Shown here: positions 20,714-32,478 of the stretch, one piece after another | Layout of the letters: each line of letters begins with the position of its first letter | Position numbering within the stretch: the first letter of the stretch is position 1 | DNA from: [Phialemoniopsis] sp. UDSM-2020 | Lineage: Eukaryota > Ascomycota > Sordariomycetes > Thyridiales > Thyridiaceae | Length of the DNA: 64,000 nt | NCBI GenBank assembly: GCA_018873225.1 | Contig: JAEILZ010000006.1 | Span: 2,914,001-2,978,000, forward strand | Direction: 5' to 3' | The notes under the pieces: model-generated | The model's input: only the letters and a program-made list of their open reading frames with translations | Told to the model about the DNA's origin: nothing | Databases searched by the model: none | Translations under genes and position numbers: made by a program

Positions 20714-21827
20714 TCAAATAAGCTTGACGATCAGCTTCTCCGCACTGCCACCCTTCTTGAGCTCATTGAGCGCAGCCTGAAGACCACCAAGCCCGCCGTC
20801 AACAACACGATACTTGCCCGCCTTGATCGCGCCGCTGTCCAGCCACCCCGCGAGCTGGCCCGACACCCAGTACCCAAGATCCTGCCGGCGGTCCCAGATC
20901 TCCGCGCCGTTGACGTACACCAGGTCGACGCTCTCGGGCACATCAGCGTACTGCGCGCTCGGCAGCATGCTGCACACCTTGCTCGCCTTGGCGCCCGCGC
21001 CGATGACCGCCTTGAGCACGCGCGGCATCGTCTCGGCGCTCGCTGTGCAGTCGATGGCGTACGAGATCTGCGCGCCGGCAGCCCTGGCCGCGTCGATGAG
21101 CTCCTGCTCCGCCGTCGGCGAGTGGTAGTCCACCACGGCGTCGGCGCCTAGAGAGCGCAGGTACGCGTGGTTGTTTGCGCTCGCCGTCGCGAAGACGCGG
21201 AAGCCGTGCAGGCGCGCGTACTGGACGAACAGGTAGCCGTTGGACGAGGCGCCGCCCCAGATCAGGATGGCGGGGCTGTCGGCCTTCAGAGCCGGGGGCG
21301 TAGTCGCGGTGGGCTTGGGCAGGGCCCAGAGGTCCTGGAAGACCATGGCCGCGGTGCCAACGTTGGTGCCGAGCGTGGCGCCCTGGGCAAAGGTGACATC
21401 CTCGGCGAGCCTGCCGACCGAGGAGGCGACGGTGAGGGCGTACTCTTGGAAGGCGCCGCGGTCGTTGTCGGAGGTGCTCAGGCCGTTTGCAGTGCCGGCG
21501 ACGCGGTCGCCTACTTTGACGTTGGTGACCTCGGAGCCGACCTTGACGACTTCGCCGGAGATGTCTGGGAGTGCGCGGTTAGTAGGTGAGCTGCTTGTGG
21601 GAGGGTAGTCTTTTGGGTGATGGCTCACCTTGGCCGAGGACGATGGGGAAGTGCGGCGTCATATAGCCCCATGCCTGCCGCCTCCAGTCGAGAGGGTTGA
21701 CGGGGAGGTAGTGGTTCCGTACGACGACATCATTTGGGCCAGGAGTGGGCACCTCCCGCTCCAGAATGACGAGGTCAAGCTCCTTGCCAGGGAGGGCGGC
21801 GGCGTGGTTGATAGGCTTGGCTGCCAT
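20714..21827 (-). CDS. Medium-chain reductase, zinc-independent (enoyl reductase/quinone oxidoreductase-like), paralog A
   Basis: Exons on the minus strand are 21827-21629 and 21564-20714, giving 349 aa; the phase-1 intron has donor GTGAGC and acceptor CCAG. The N-terminal GroES-like part contains NHYLPVNPLDWRRQAWGY and DISGEVVKVGSEV. The Rossmann part has ILIWGGASSNGYLFVQYARL and ASANNHAYLRSLGADAVVDY. No zinc ligands are evident, fitting NADPH-dependent enoyl or quinone reductases. The 199-nt first exon and intron phase match paralog B at 24663 exactly, as does the upstream element TATATAAG. The substrate is unknown. Such proteins often act as trans-acting enoyl reductases or toxin-detoxifying reductases. 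Confidence 0.88.
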
Positions 21828-22401
21828 GGTGTATATATCGATAGCCCTGGATGGTTTCTCGGGTTCAAGTTAATAAGTACAGATGATGGTGGAGAGGGTT
21901 GAGACACGGTAGTTGCCAGTGGTGGAAAGCGGCTGTCTTATATATCCAAAGGAATTGAACGTACCACCCGCTGTTTCCCGTAATTACGATTACATTTGAG
22001 AAATCGCCGCCAACTCTCTGGAATTCCCTGTGCAATGCAAAGGTGCCTTTTCGCCAAAAGATACCAGTGTCGTGGTTCCGGCAAGGACCGGAGCCCCACT
22101 TCCGGCCAATTGCCCGGTGCCAAGCCCGCATTTTGAGTCGCGTCGTCGGCGATTCATCTATGACAGCTACGTCAAATCCAGAAAGAGGACCTCTCAATTT
22201 TAAGCAGGATAATGCTTTACTAAGTTATTGGTGACGTGAATACGAAGTTAGGTGCTCCCTATCAAGCATACCAAGTAAAGTTTCTGACCCGTCTTTGATT
22301 GAGCTTCCGCCGAGATTGAATTCAACCAGATTACTTGAAGTCTCATGCATCACGACATCCTCAGCTTATTCAGCAGTAGCTAGTGGTATATTATTTGAAG
22401 G
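21828..22401. other. Promoter of reductase A and 3' flank of the two-finger regulator
   Basis: About 570 bases. The only element noted is the TATA-like site at 21937. No open frame with support. Confidence 0.5.
21937..21944 (-). promoter_or_regulatory. TATA-like element of reductase A
   Basis: TATATAAG on the minus strand, 110 bp before the ATG at 21827. The identical octamer precedes paralog B. Confidence 0.45.
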
Positions 22402-24223
22402 CTAGTCGCGCGCCATGACAGCGGTAATGACCATACCCAGCCCATCCTGAGCAGCGTACCACTTGGCCAAAGCATCATTCCTGGCCTCTAGAGACATTGT
22501 TGCCGACTCTTCCACTTGGGACCCCTTCAAGGCCAAGGCGAGGTCACCTATCACCTTGAAAGGAGCTTTTGGCGAGACTGCTTCCGCACCTGCGACATCC
22601 TGTTCTCCCTGTGTCGCCCACATGGCGCTCGTGCTCGGTGTGGGATTTGTGTCAGGGCGGGGAAAGCCTTTATCGGCTTGGCTACCAACTGCACGGGCTA
22701 CCAGCCAGCAAACAAGTGTGATTCTACCGGTCGTGTTAGGAAGATTTCCCTAGTAATGATACTCCGATATTACAAGACTTACCTCCAGCGCGTCTCTTCC
22801 GAGATCCACTCGTTCCAAGTCGGTCGCTTACTGCGAGCATAGCATGGGGTGAATGCATTCGGGAAGAATCCCTTCAGCCGATCAGCCAAACCCTACCAGA
22901 TATTGAAGTCAGTGAAGAAGCACAAATGGCGCTGAGTCGACCGACTAGGTCACGACAATACACAAAAGACGTACATTTATCACCTTGAATGAAGATCGGT
23001 CTTCCATCAGATGGTCACTCCCCAGACCGACCAGTCGCATGATGGTGTATATGATCATGGCCTGCATAGCCGCTAAGCTCTCGCCTGGTGTGTAAAGATG
23101 CATCTACATACACAGATATGCATGTTAGCAGTATTTCTTACTGAGGATACCAAGATAGTAAGCCACTGGGGCTGGTTTCAACTTACGGTATCTTGAATAT
23201 GACGTTCTTCACTACCTACTGTCCGCCACAGGAACTCCTCCGTGTTGGCAGTTCGCGAAGTGAAAGCATGTGCAATACCAACGCAGGCAGCTAGAGGTTT
23301 GAGTGGGTTGAAGGCAGGTGTGCCGCCACTGCTTATTTGCAAGGTTTCTTCTCGGCCATCAAAGTGCAATCCACATGCAATTGGGTGCACAAATGGTGGC
23401 AGGTTGCCCGGTTGTGTCATCATGTAGGGATAAGCACCGATTGCTGAAATGACGAGCCGTCGACATTCGTCTGGCTTACTATCCAATAGGTTGACTGGCG
23501 GCGGTGATGGCATGAAGTGTAGCGAGATCGGAGACAGTGCTTGTCCGAATTGCGTGAAAGTTGGCTGCAAGAGGTGGTCATATCGTGAAGAAACGAGATC
23601 ATTGAGATTGGCGCCGAAGGGAATAAAAGGTGCGGTGCCATAGCTGTCTGCCTGAGGAGGTGATAACAGAGCGCTGAGCCCGACTTTACCTGGTGACATT
23701 GAAGCTGCAAAATCGTCGGCAAATGGCGAATATGAGGCATCGAGTGTAGGATCTAGAGTCAAATCGCTGGGCGAAACCGTTGATGAAGCTACAGGTGGAA
23801 CAGCAGCAGCCAAGCCAATTTGATCTCCTATGGTGCTGAGTGGGTCGACAGCACTCAACCCAGAGCCTCGTGCTGCAGCTTGGTGAGGCTTATTGTATGT
23901 GCAGAGCTCGTTCCTGCTGACGCAGCGGGAGCATGGCCACTTTGAGTCGCACTTGTTTTTGGTGCGACTACAAAGGCGACAAGCCTTGCTCCGGGCAGGC
24001 CGTCCGATGGCCGCTCTCCGACGACAATAGCGGACATGCCTGTTGAAAGCGGTTTCTGCATGTCCAGATCGCGTTAGAACTCGGGGCTGGCTGAGGGGAG
24101 AGGAGCAGGGGGTCGTGTGAGGGTGGTCATCTTACCGTCGTCGAAAGACTTGTCGCACGTGGAGCAGGAGTACGAAGGAGCTTGCGTCTCCAAAGGGCTG
24201 TACAAGTTGAAGATTGGGTCCAT
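22402..24223 (-). CDS. Transcription factor with an N-terminal C2HC/C2H2-type finger plus a Zn2Cys6 cluster
   Basis: Five exons on the minus strand: 24223-24136, 24055-23187, 23103-22975, 22892-22783 and 22723-22402; 505 aa. The first finger, Cys20, Cys23, His36 and Cys40 (CSTC and later HVRYC), is a C2H2 variant ending in Cys and is interrupted by intron 1. Directly after it comes a second domain, Cys55, 58, 65, 71, 74 and 81 (CRLCSRTKNKC), a perfect zinc cluster. The middle is Pro/Ser-rich. The C-terminal half shows the helical fungal regulatory region (YTPGESLAAMQAMIIYTIMR, then WNEWISEETRWRITLVCWLV). Dual-finger factors of this kind are known in filamentous fungi and often sit in metabolic gene clusters. 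It lies exactly between two paralogous reductases. Confidence 0.87.
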
Positions 24224-24662
24224 AGTTGCCGTTCTCAACTAAGCATGCTATGTCCTGAGATGAGGTTCAACTGCACAGACCTAGGAAGTCTGCGTGAGCA
24301 GGACTGACTCGTCAAAATTACTAATCCAACTCAACATGACAAAGTGGAGCATTTCCCTCGACATCTCCGCTAACTCCACCCGAGACTCACACTTACACCT
24401 CCGATCATTTTCTTTGGGAGAACATCTACTGAATTTCAAAGAAGGTCTTCAGCGCATTCAGTCAAGGTGCGAAACCAAGAGGATTAATGTGTTGGGAAAG
24501 CAATACAGAGACTACAGAATCCGACGATGTTCCAAAGACAGAACAGAGTGAAGAAGAAGAAGCTTGAGATTACTACCATTAGTCTAATTATCTAGGAAAT
24601 CCAGCTCTAGTTTCCTCCAATCATTCATTTTTCTATTTTACTGTTTTTGATCCTTCGCGGGA
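24224..24662. other. Upstream flank of the two-finger regulator and 3' flank of reductase B
   Basis: About 440 AT-rich bases with no supported gene or repeat. A short open frame at 24294-24551 has no recognisable feature. Confidence 0.45.
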
Positions 24663-25769
24663 CTACAGGAGCTTGAGCACAACCTTCTCCGAGCTAACAC
24701 CCGGAGCCAGAATATCCATGGCCTTCTGCGCATTCTCCAGCCCGCCCTCGACAAGCTTGACCTTCAGGGTCTGGACCTTGCCCTCCTCGAGCCACTTCGT
24801 CAGGGTACCGCCGTTGAGCCAGGCAGCCAGGTCCTTGCGGTACAGCCACATGGCCTCGGCGCCGACGCGGTCGTGCTTGATCTTGGCCGCGTCGGGCTGC
24901 GCGAGGTCCTCGGGCCAGGGCAGCGTGTGCGCGAGGTTCTTGTTGGCACCGGCTGTCTTGCCCAGGACCTCGAGGACGTGCGGCAGCGTGTGGGGCAGCG
25001 AGATGGCGTCGACGGCGAGGTCGAGCGCCTTCCCCGTCGCCTCTACCGCCGCGACGAGATCAGCGACGACGGTGGGCGAGGCGTAGTCGACGACGGCGGT
25101 CGCGCCGATCGCGCGCACGCTGTCGTGGTGGCGCGGGCTGGCCGTGGCGATGACGGTCAGACCCGCGAGCCGGGCGAGCTCGACGGCGTACCGGCCGACG
25201 GCCGAGGCGGCGCCCCAGACGAGCACGGCGCTGTCGGTAGCGGCGGGCGCCGATCCGGGATGGGAGATCTTGAGCACCTGATCGTAGGCCGTGGCGGCGG
25301 TGTTGATGCCGCAGGCGACGGTGACGGCGTCCTCGAAGGACAGGGCGTCGGGGATCTTGGACGTGTTGATGGCTGGGACGGCGGTGTACTGCTGGTAGGC
25401 TGCCTGGTCGTTGTTACCGGTCACCATGGCGGGCGCGAAGGCGATGACACGATCACCAGCCTTGAAGTTGGTCACGCCTGGGCCAACTTCGACGACGACT
25501 CCACCGACATCTTGGTGTCGTTAGCATCTATTGATCTGTCGACTGGGTGGGTAAGGGGGTAAGGACATACCTGAACCGAGGATGACTGGGTACGACTGGA
25601 TCATAAAGTTCCACTCGACGCGCTTGTTGTCGATGGGGTTAAGGGCAATGGCGTGGTTCTGGATCAGGACTTCGCCCTCTCCGGCCGAGGGCGTCTTGCG
25701 CTCCTGGACGACGAGCTTGGCGTGTGCCTCTGGCACGATGGCTGCGAGGTGGGTGCTGGGCTTGCTCAT
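24663..25769 (-). CDS. Medium-chain reductase, zinc-independent (enoyl reductase/quinone oxidoreductase-like), paralog B
   Basis: Exons on the minus strand are 25769-25571 and 25510-24663, giving 348 aa; the intron has donor GTATGT and acceptor CAAG. Layout matches paralog A: an N-terminal GroES-like part (NHAIALNPIDNKRVEW, DVGGVVVEVGPGV), then a Rossmann domain (VLVWGAASAVGRYAVELARL, ASPRHHDSVRAIGATAVVDY) and a conserved tail. There are no zinc ligands. GC content is high, especially at third positions. It differs from paralog A over most of its length, so the duplication is old rather than recent. It is expected to be an NADPH-dependent reductase of an enoyl or quinone-like substrate in the cytosol. 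Confidence 0.88.
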
Positions 25770-26659
25770 TGTGACTGTATTGGAAGATGATTGCTGTGTT
25801 TAAGAGTGCGAATGGTTGAGTATGTGCAAGATGCAAGTTCGAGGCTTTTAAGCTGTTGCTACTGTGATGGTGACGATGATGAGGTTGATGATGGTCCGTG
25901 TTCTCGAAACCTGGGGTTATCCTGCTCCCTTATATACATCATCTTCGCGGCACAGTAGCAGTGTAGAAGCCTTGAATAGAAACATCATGACACATCAGCA
26001 GATGCCGAAGCCTTGCGGAGTACGTACACAGCGGTGATAGCTTCAAGGTGGTTCACGCACACAAAGTCCACGACGCCAGACACGCCAGACCAATCAGGTG
26101 TCATGGAGCCAAAGCATAAAGCCAAGCAACGGTGGGAATTATGGGCCGAGTCGTCGATTCATCCGCACCACGCTGAAAAATCCGGGCTTACCAACCATAA
26201 CCGCGAGAAAGCGAAGAGCGCCACGACCAAGGCGGCGGCCATGGCGCCACACCATCTCGCTTCTTTCCCCAGCTTCGTCAGGGCTACAGAATGGACAGCT
26301 GTGAAATGAGGCTCGTAGGGCTGCTTTGTAATTAGCTTCTATTCAACAATCTGTCTGCTTCTCCATACGCGCGTGCCATCTGATAAGATCGCAGCATTTG
26401 GTGTTCTGTGCTGAGCAATGATGGCATTCCTGTCCAGGTCCACCGCATGCGCCGCAGGGAGACAACAGTGCTGACATGATATCGGATTTAGCGGGCTTTC
26501 GGCATCGTCCCAGTTGTCCATTCATCCGCCCTCTGCCAGAATCACCTGTCGCGTTTTACTAATCCTTCCCCACACATCATCCTCAATGATTCCCCATCAT
26601 CCAACGACGCGAGTTTATGTCGTCAATGAGAAGAGAATGAAGACACTTCGGCAGTCCAT
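25770..26659. other. Promoter of reductase B and 3' flank of the monooxygenase
   Basis: About 890 bases. A TATA-like element lies at 25929, with GATGAT-rich runs near 25870-25890. No supported gene. Confidence 0.5.
25929..25936 (-). promoter_or_regulatory. TATA-like element of reductase B
   Basis: TATATAAG on the minus strand, about 160 bp before the ATG at 25769; same octamer as reductase A. Confidence 0.4.
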
Positions 26660-28741
26660 TCAGTCCACCACCTTCCCACCGTCCAGCTCCCGCTGTCTGC
26701 GCATCCACTCCTCCGTCACATTACGGTAATCCGGCGCCAAATACGGGCTGTACCACTCTGCCAGGAACCCCTTCTTGCGGTGCGGGTTCATCCCCAGGTC
26801 GGTCTGCAGCTGGTCCAGATACGGCACCGCATCGAATATGAAGCTCGGCGACTTGTTTCCCCAGTCGCACGGGTACCGCCACCGCCCGAACCGGTTCACC
26901 AGCACCGTCTCGTAGCGCAGGCGCTCCAGCTCCTCCCTCCCAGCACCAGCCCGCACCGCCGGGTCGCGCCCAGGCTCCAGCTTGCCCTGGAAGTACGCGC
27001 TCGCCCACAGGCCCTGTATGTGCGCCGTGATCACGTTGCTAAAGTTGGCCACCATGCCCACGAACGCGACGTCGCGGCCCTCGAGGAACGCCGGGTTGGC
27101 GGGGACCATGAAGCGGTGCAGCATCCAGGCCGTGCGCGGCTCGCAGGGGTTGCCGCGGTCGCCACCGGCGTCGATGCCCTTTTGGTCCGTCAGCGGGACG
27201 TACCCCTTGTTCCACACGGGCTGGTCGCGCAGGCGCGGAAAGCGCGCGAGGATCTCCTCGTCGGCCCGGTCGATGAGTTCCCGCCGGTTCGCCAGGTCTT
27301 CCTCGGACGCGGGACCCTCCCCGCTGCCCAGCGGTCTGTGCGGCACGCCGAGCGCTGCCTGCAGCCTCTCGTCAAAGGCGATGGGCGGGACCTGCTTCCA
27401 GCCCGTGTTGGCGACGAGCGCGTCCGACTCGAGCTCCGTGCCGTCGGCGAGGTGCACCTTGCCCGGGCTCAGGTGGTCGATCTCGCCGACGTGGACCGTG
27501 ACGAGGTCTCCCTTGCGGACGAGCTCGAGAAAGTCCATGTTGTAGTTGAAAATGCTGAAGCTGGTTGCGGTCCACATAGCCGGGATCCAGGGCTTCAGCT
27601 TGGCCGTCTCCGGGTGCTTGTCGAAGCCGCCCAGCGCGATCGTGTCGCTGCCCAGGATATGCCAGTAGGCGTTTGTGATGAGGCGCCCGATGGCGGTGCC
27701 GTGTAGGAAGCGCCGAATCCCTGGGTAGCCGTCTGCTTCGCTGAAGATGCAGGGTGAGAGCCACGACAGCATCCGCGTGTCTGCGGTCATGCAACGTTAG
27801 TACCAGAGCATGTGAAGGAAGCTCTTCCGAAAACATGCTTAGACTTGTGCAAGGTAAGACATACTAGCAAGTTCCTCGATCCATCTCTTGAGCGGTGTCA
27901 CATATGACGGCGCCATCCAACACGGGCCGTGGCCGGATGCTACCATGAAACCAATTAGTCGGGTCCTATCAGTACAACGTTCAAGGTAAGAATACGCACA
28001 GCGAATGATCCAGTCTACCTTGACACCCGCTTGCGTGTAAGCAAAGACCGCATCCCAGGCGAACTTGGTGGCGCCAAAGACAGTCACCCTCTTGGCCGTC
28101 TCGAGAGTGTCCTTGTTCTGCAGGAATTGCTTGCTGTGGAAGATCCTGCCGCCAAACGTCTCCTGGCCCGCAAAGTGCGGCATGAACGGCTCAGATGTCA
28201 AGCCCGTAGCCATGATGATCCTGCGCGCAAGAATCGTGTAGCCGTCGGGCCTCTCGGGCGTCACGGCCAGCAGACGCCACGCGTACTCACCACCCTCACT
28301 GAACCGCGCCGGATCGCCGGGACGGAAGTGCTCCGCGCGCGCGACTTTCGTGTTGACGCGGATCAGGCCGTCGATGCCAAAGTGCGCGGCGTACGCCTTC
28401 ATGTACCTGTTGACGACGGTGCCGGGGACGTAGTTACCGCGGGCGACGCCAAAGGACTCCTCGTCCATGGGGAAGTCGGGGTACTCAAAGGTGCCGACGA
28501 GGTTGTTGCTCCGGAGCCGGGGGTACATGCGCTCGTCGGCCCAGGTGCCGCCGATGGACGACTGCGAGTCCAGGACGGCGAGCGAGGCGTCGGGCTGGGT
28601 GCAGTGGAACTGCTTTGCGGCGCCGATGCCGTACCAGCCTTTTGTGATGAGATCGAAGTGTCAGTAGAATGAATAGGATGAGCAATGCGTAGATCTCCGA
28701 AGCTCACCGGCGCCAATAACCACGCAGTCAAACTTCTCCAT
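26660..28741 (-). CDS. Flavin-dependent monooxygenase (FMO-like)
   Basis: Exons on the minus strand are 28741-28708, 28638-28000, 27939-27865 and 27780-26660, giving 622 aa. The 34-nt first exon encodes MEKFDCVVIGA and the splice completes the FAD-binding loop GAGWYG at residues 10-15. Then come IGGTWADERMYPRL and the group-B monooxygenase fingerprint FGGRIFHSKQF (F-x-G-x3-H-x3-F), which fits FMOs better than Baeyer-Villiger enzymes, where Trp is usual at the last site. FGATKFAWD may be the NADPH-binding turn. The C-terminal half contains a substrate-side hydrophobic helix (SWLSPCIFSEADGYPGIR). It is expected to oxygenate a soft nucleophile or ketone using NADPH and O2. Neighbours suggest a tailoring role in a small metabolic cluster. 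Confidence 0.87.
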
Positions 28742-29761
28742 CGTCACAAGACCCTTAAACGTGATTCTACTGTTGCAAATTCCGAGTGTTCAAGAGGGAA
28801 ACTGTCTTAGCCTGTCTAAGCGACCACCGCAACCGTCACGATCGTGTGTCCAGATGAAAACACCAAAAGACAAGAGAACAGAGGACATGGTTCAAACATC
28901 AGGAATGCTGGGATAAAAAGCAGAGTCGATGGGAAAATAAGCATGCAGACGCGGCACAGCCGAGGCGCCGCCATGGCGCATCCCAGCACGTCCTTGCGGC
29001 CGACGCCCACGCCGGCCATGCTGAAGCAGTGGACACCGGGCGATCGGTACGACCCTAGTCTGCTCACAGCCTGCTGACGAGCGTATGGACTGCGCTACGT
29101 GGTGTTTTCGGTCATCGCTCGCTCTGTTGGAAAGGAGAAGAAAGCCAAGACTGCGATATGCTGAGTCAGATCTAAGGTGCTTATTTCGAACCCACAGAGT
29201 AGGCTAATAGGATTTTGAGCTTCTGATTTAGGTTATGACGGGTGTTGCTACATTAGGCAAATCAGTCAGATATTTAATGGCCTGCAGGGTCTAAACTGTC
29301 GTGGGAGACTGAAACAGGGCCTCACTCGTCTACGCGTGGATAGCTTGAAATGTCAGCGAAAGAAGCAGCTGAAAAAGACTCTGGAGCTTGGCGGTCCAGC
29401 ACCGACAATGGTTCGCTACTAAGCTGCAGTCCGAGATTAACGGTCCGATAACCGTTGCAGCCATGGTGGGGTCGTCAACGGTGGTAACATGGAGGCGTGC
29501 AGGGGATGGGAGAAATCAAGGGTCCTTCTAGGGTTGCAGGCTCAGGCACTGCTCTGAACACTGCCTTCGTCAGGTACAGACAATCGGATCATCCCGATCC
29601 GTCGCAGGCCGGGTCACTCATGGCAATGAAGAATTCAATGAAGAGTTTCGATAAGTCTGTATGTCTCTTTTTTATTGCTTCAAGTTTGAAGTAGACTACC
29701 AAGACTCTGTTCGGTTCGATTTTGGCCCCAAGATCTCAGACTCGTTCTTCGGCGGCGCTTT
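28742..29761. other. Intergenic between the monooxygenase and arginyl-tRNA synthetase genes
   Basis: About 1.0 kb containing the monooxygenase promoter. Open frames at 28816-29077 overlap on both strands and show no family traits. No repeat was recognised. Confidence 0.45.
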
Positions 29762-31965
29762 TCACATCCTGGGCACGCGATTGTTAGTAGTTTTCCCACT
29801 AGCATTATCATGCGACCATGAACTTACCTCTCAACAGGAGTCAACCCAAGCAGACGCATGCCGTTCGACAGCACGATCCGCGCGGCGTCGTAGAGCGCCA
29901 GACGAGCCTTCATCAACTCCTTCTCGCTGCCTACGATCCGGAGGTGGTCGTAGCTGCTGCTGACAACGTGCGTCAGTCTGAACAGGTAGGTCAGCACCGT
30001 CGTGGGCTCGAGCGTCTTGAGCGTGTTCTGCAGGACGTCGGGCCATTGGGCGAGGTATCGCAGGACGTTGAGGGCGTGCTCTTCGGTGAGCAGGGAGAGA
30101 TCGGCCGTGGCGAGCTCCTCCTCCGTCAGGCCGGCCTTTCGCTTGATCGAGCAGATACGGGTGTGGGCGTATTGCAGGTACGGGCCGGTGTCGCCCTCGA
30201 ACGAGGTCATGGCCTCCATGTTGAACGTGTAGTTGTTGATGCGCTTGCCCCTCATGTCCTGGACCATGACACTGCTGATGCCAAGGATGTCGGCGGTGGC
30301 CTGCGGGTTCTCGACCTGGGCGTACTTGTCCTCGTTCTTCTTCATGGTCTCGTGCATAAAGTCGGCAGCATCCTTCAGGATATCATCCAGGAACTTGACC
30401 GTGCCCTTTCGCGTGCTCATGCCCAGGACCAGGCCAAAGCTAATGTGCTGGCACTTGTCGGCGATGTCCTTGTGACCAATGAGCTCGATGATCTTGAAGA
30501 GTTGTCGCAGGTGAAGCTCCTGAGCGCTTGCAACGACGTAAATCATCTTGTCGAAATTGTATTCCTTGTGACGTCCCAGTAGCTCGCTGATATCTCGGGT
30601 CAGATACAAAGCGGTTCCATCCCGCTTCCTAACGACAGCCGTGTCAAGGCGCTTGCCCTCCTTGCCAGGGACGATCGAGGGGAAGTGGACAATCACGGCA
30701 CCGTTGTCCTCTTTTGAGACACCCTTCTCGGCCATGGTCTTGGATGTCTGGTCCATCGCCTCCTCAGGGACCTGGCTCTCACCACTGTAGCGGTCGTACT
30801 TGATGTTGAGTCGGGCATAGGTGTTTTGGTATCGAACAATGCTGATGTCTCTGAACCGCTTCCAGAGCGCCATGGCAGCCTCGTCGCGATCCGTCATCTT
30901 TCTGAAGTATCGTCGGGCTTGCTCGTCGAGAGAGTTGGCCTCGAGCTCGGAGACGTCCTTGCCCTCCTTCTTCTGTGCCTCGATGACCTTGTTCTCGTCC
31001 TCCTTCTCGGTGTTGATCCGCACGTATAGCCTGAAGAGATGGTCGATGGGGTCCTTCTGCAGCGCCTCCTCATCTCCGTACCTCTCAAAAGCAAGGGCCA
31101 GAAGACCGTACTGCTTGCCCCAGTCACCCAGGTAGTTCATCCGAACCACATCCCAGCCGGCGCCCTCGTACAGATTTGACAGGAAGCCTCCAATGATGGT
31201 TGATCGCAGGTGACCAGCGTGGAAAGGCTTCGCAATGTTGGGAGAGCTGAACTCGACAATCATCTTCTTCTTGCCCTTGCTCGGGTCCTTGGGGTCCTTC
31301 AAGCCATTGAACTTGTTGCGGCCGAACTCTGCGCCGAGCTCCCTGATCATGGGGATGATGGACTTCATGGCAGGCTCGCCCTTGATGAAGAAGGACAGGA
31401 AGTAGTTGGTGACGGTCGGCTTGTGGAAGAGGGGGTCGTTTTCGGGGAACTTGTCGGCCAGCTCCTGGGCGAGGACGTCGGGCTTGGTGCCCTTGACCCT
31501 GAGGGCGGGCGTGGCGACCGAGAAGTCGCCCTTGTCGAGGGACTGCGTCCAGCCGACGGCCGGGTAGACAATCTCCGGGGCGATGCCAGAGACGCTGCTG
31601 AGAACATTGCTAAGGTGTGCCCTGTAGAGGTCGAGGGGGTTGATCTCGGGGTGCGAGGTGGGGTACTTGGCCGTGACAGCACCGAGCGACAGGCCGTCGA
31701 CCTGCTTGGCAAGCTCTTCGACTCCTCCTTGGGCGCCCATTGTGACTATAGAGCGTGTGTGTAGGTGCGTAAGAGAGGGAAATCTCATGTAGGAGGGTGT
31801 CGAGGTTGTAATCGCGACGCGCCCGGCGGCAGAGGTGGTGTAGTGGAAGGAGGGGTTGTTGCGGGAGTGGAAGAAGCTCGTGGGGAAAAGTCGTCGAGTC
31901 TGGCTCGGAATTCGAGATCGAAGAGAAGGGGTGGTATGAAGGAGAGAAGAAGAGGCAACCTTCAT
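29762..31965 (-). CDS. Arginyl-tRNA synthetase, probable dual cytosolic and mitochondrial forms
   Basis: Charges tRNA-Arg. Exon 1 is 31965-29828; a tiny last exon (29768-29762) adds Met and the stop after an intron with donor GTAAGT, branch CTAAC and acceptor CCAG, giving 714 aa. The first ATG (31965) yields a long Arg/Ser-rich, acid-poor leader typical of mitochondrial import. A second in-frame ATG at 31740 (residue 76, MGAQGGVEELAKQ) would give a 639-aa cytosolic enzyme. Class I signatures are the HxGH-type motif in PNIAKPFHAGHLRST and the KMSKS equivalent GMSTRKGTVKF. The anticodon-binding domain ends in LLGLTPVER. It is a housekeeping gene, useful as a reference for base composition. Confidence 0.95.
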
Positions 31966-32478
31966 GAAGAGAGGGAGGTCGGGTCTGGACAAAGTGAGTC
32001 AATCCTATGCCAGCGAGCCTGTTCTTGCTGTCTACCCAAATTTGTAGTCGCAAAGGATCGCACTTTTCGCAGCGTGACTCAAAAATTCAGGGTCAACACA
32101 ACACCACCTGCCGCAGCCCAAATGTGGGGCACCGATATCACGATTAAGGTACCTGCCAAATCCACTCATCTTGCCTGCGATTTCAGGTACCTCCATTTTT
32201 TCCCCATGTGCTGAGCTCGACCAGGTCTGACAGGATGAGCATGTAAAACAGTCATAAATGTGCAATTTGGTGACATGAATACTACAGAAATTATGTCCTA
32301 GAAATTTGGTTACCTATTTCTGAAGTCCAATCTGCCCTGGACTCTTCCGAGAGCATCAATCAAGACTCAGGCCGTGCTGCATGTCCCCAAAGTTTTACCA
32401 CAGCAGACACAAATGCTTGTCCAAAGGACATCTTCAACCACCCCACACCAATCATCCTACTAGATCCTCAAATTCACA
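31966..32478. other. Promoter of the arginyl-tRNA synthetase gene
   Basis: About 510 bases upstream of the first ATG, reaching the 3' end of the dioxygenase gene. No other feature was seen. Confidence 0.5.

Noticed and set aside
24873..25562. Plus-strand frame opposite reductase B
   Set aside because: Gly/Arg/Asp-rich chance translation; the opposite strand encodes a complete reductase.
26780..27706. Plus-strand frame (308 codons) opposite the FMO-like gene
   Set aside because: Low-complexity Arg/Val-rich translation, no splice sites or motif; shadow of a GC-rich gene.
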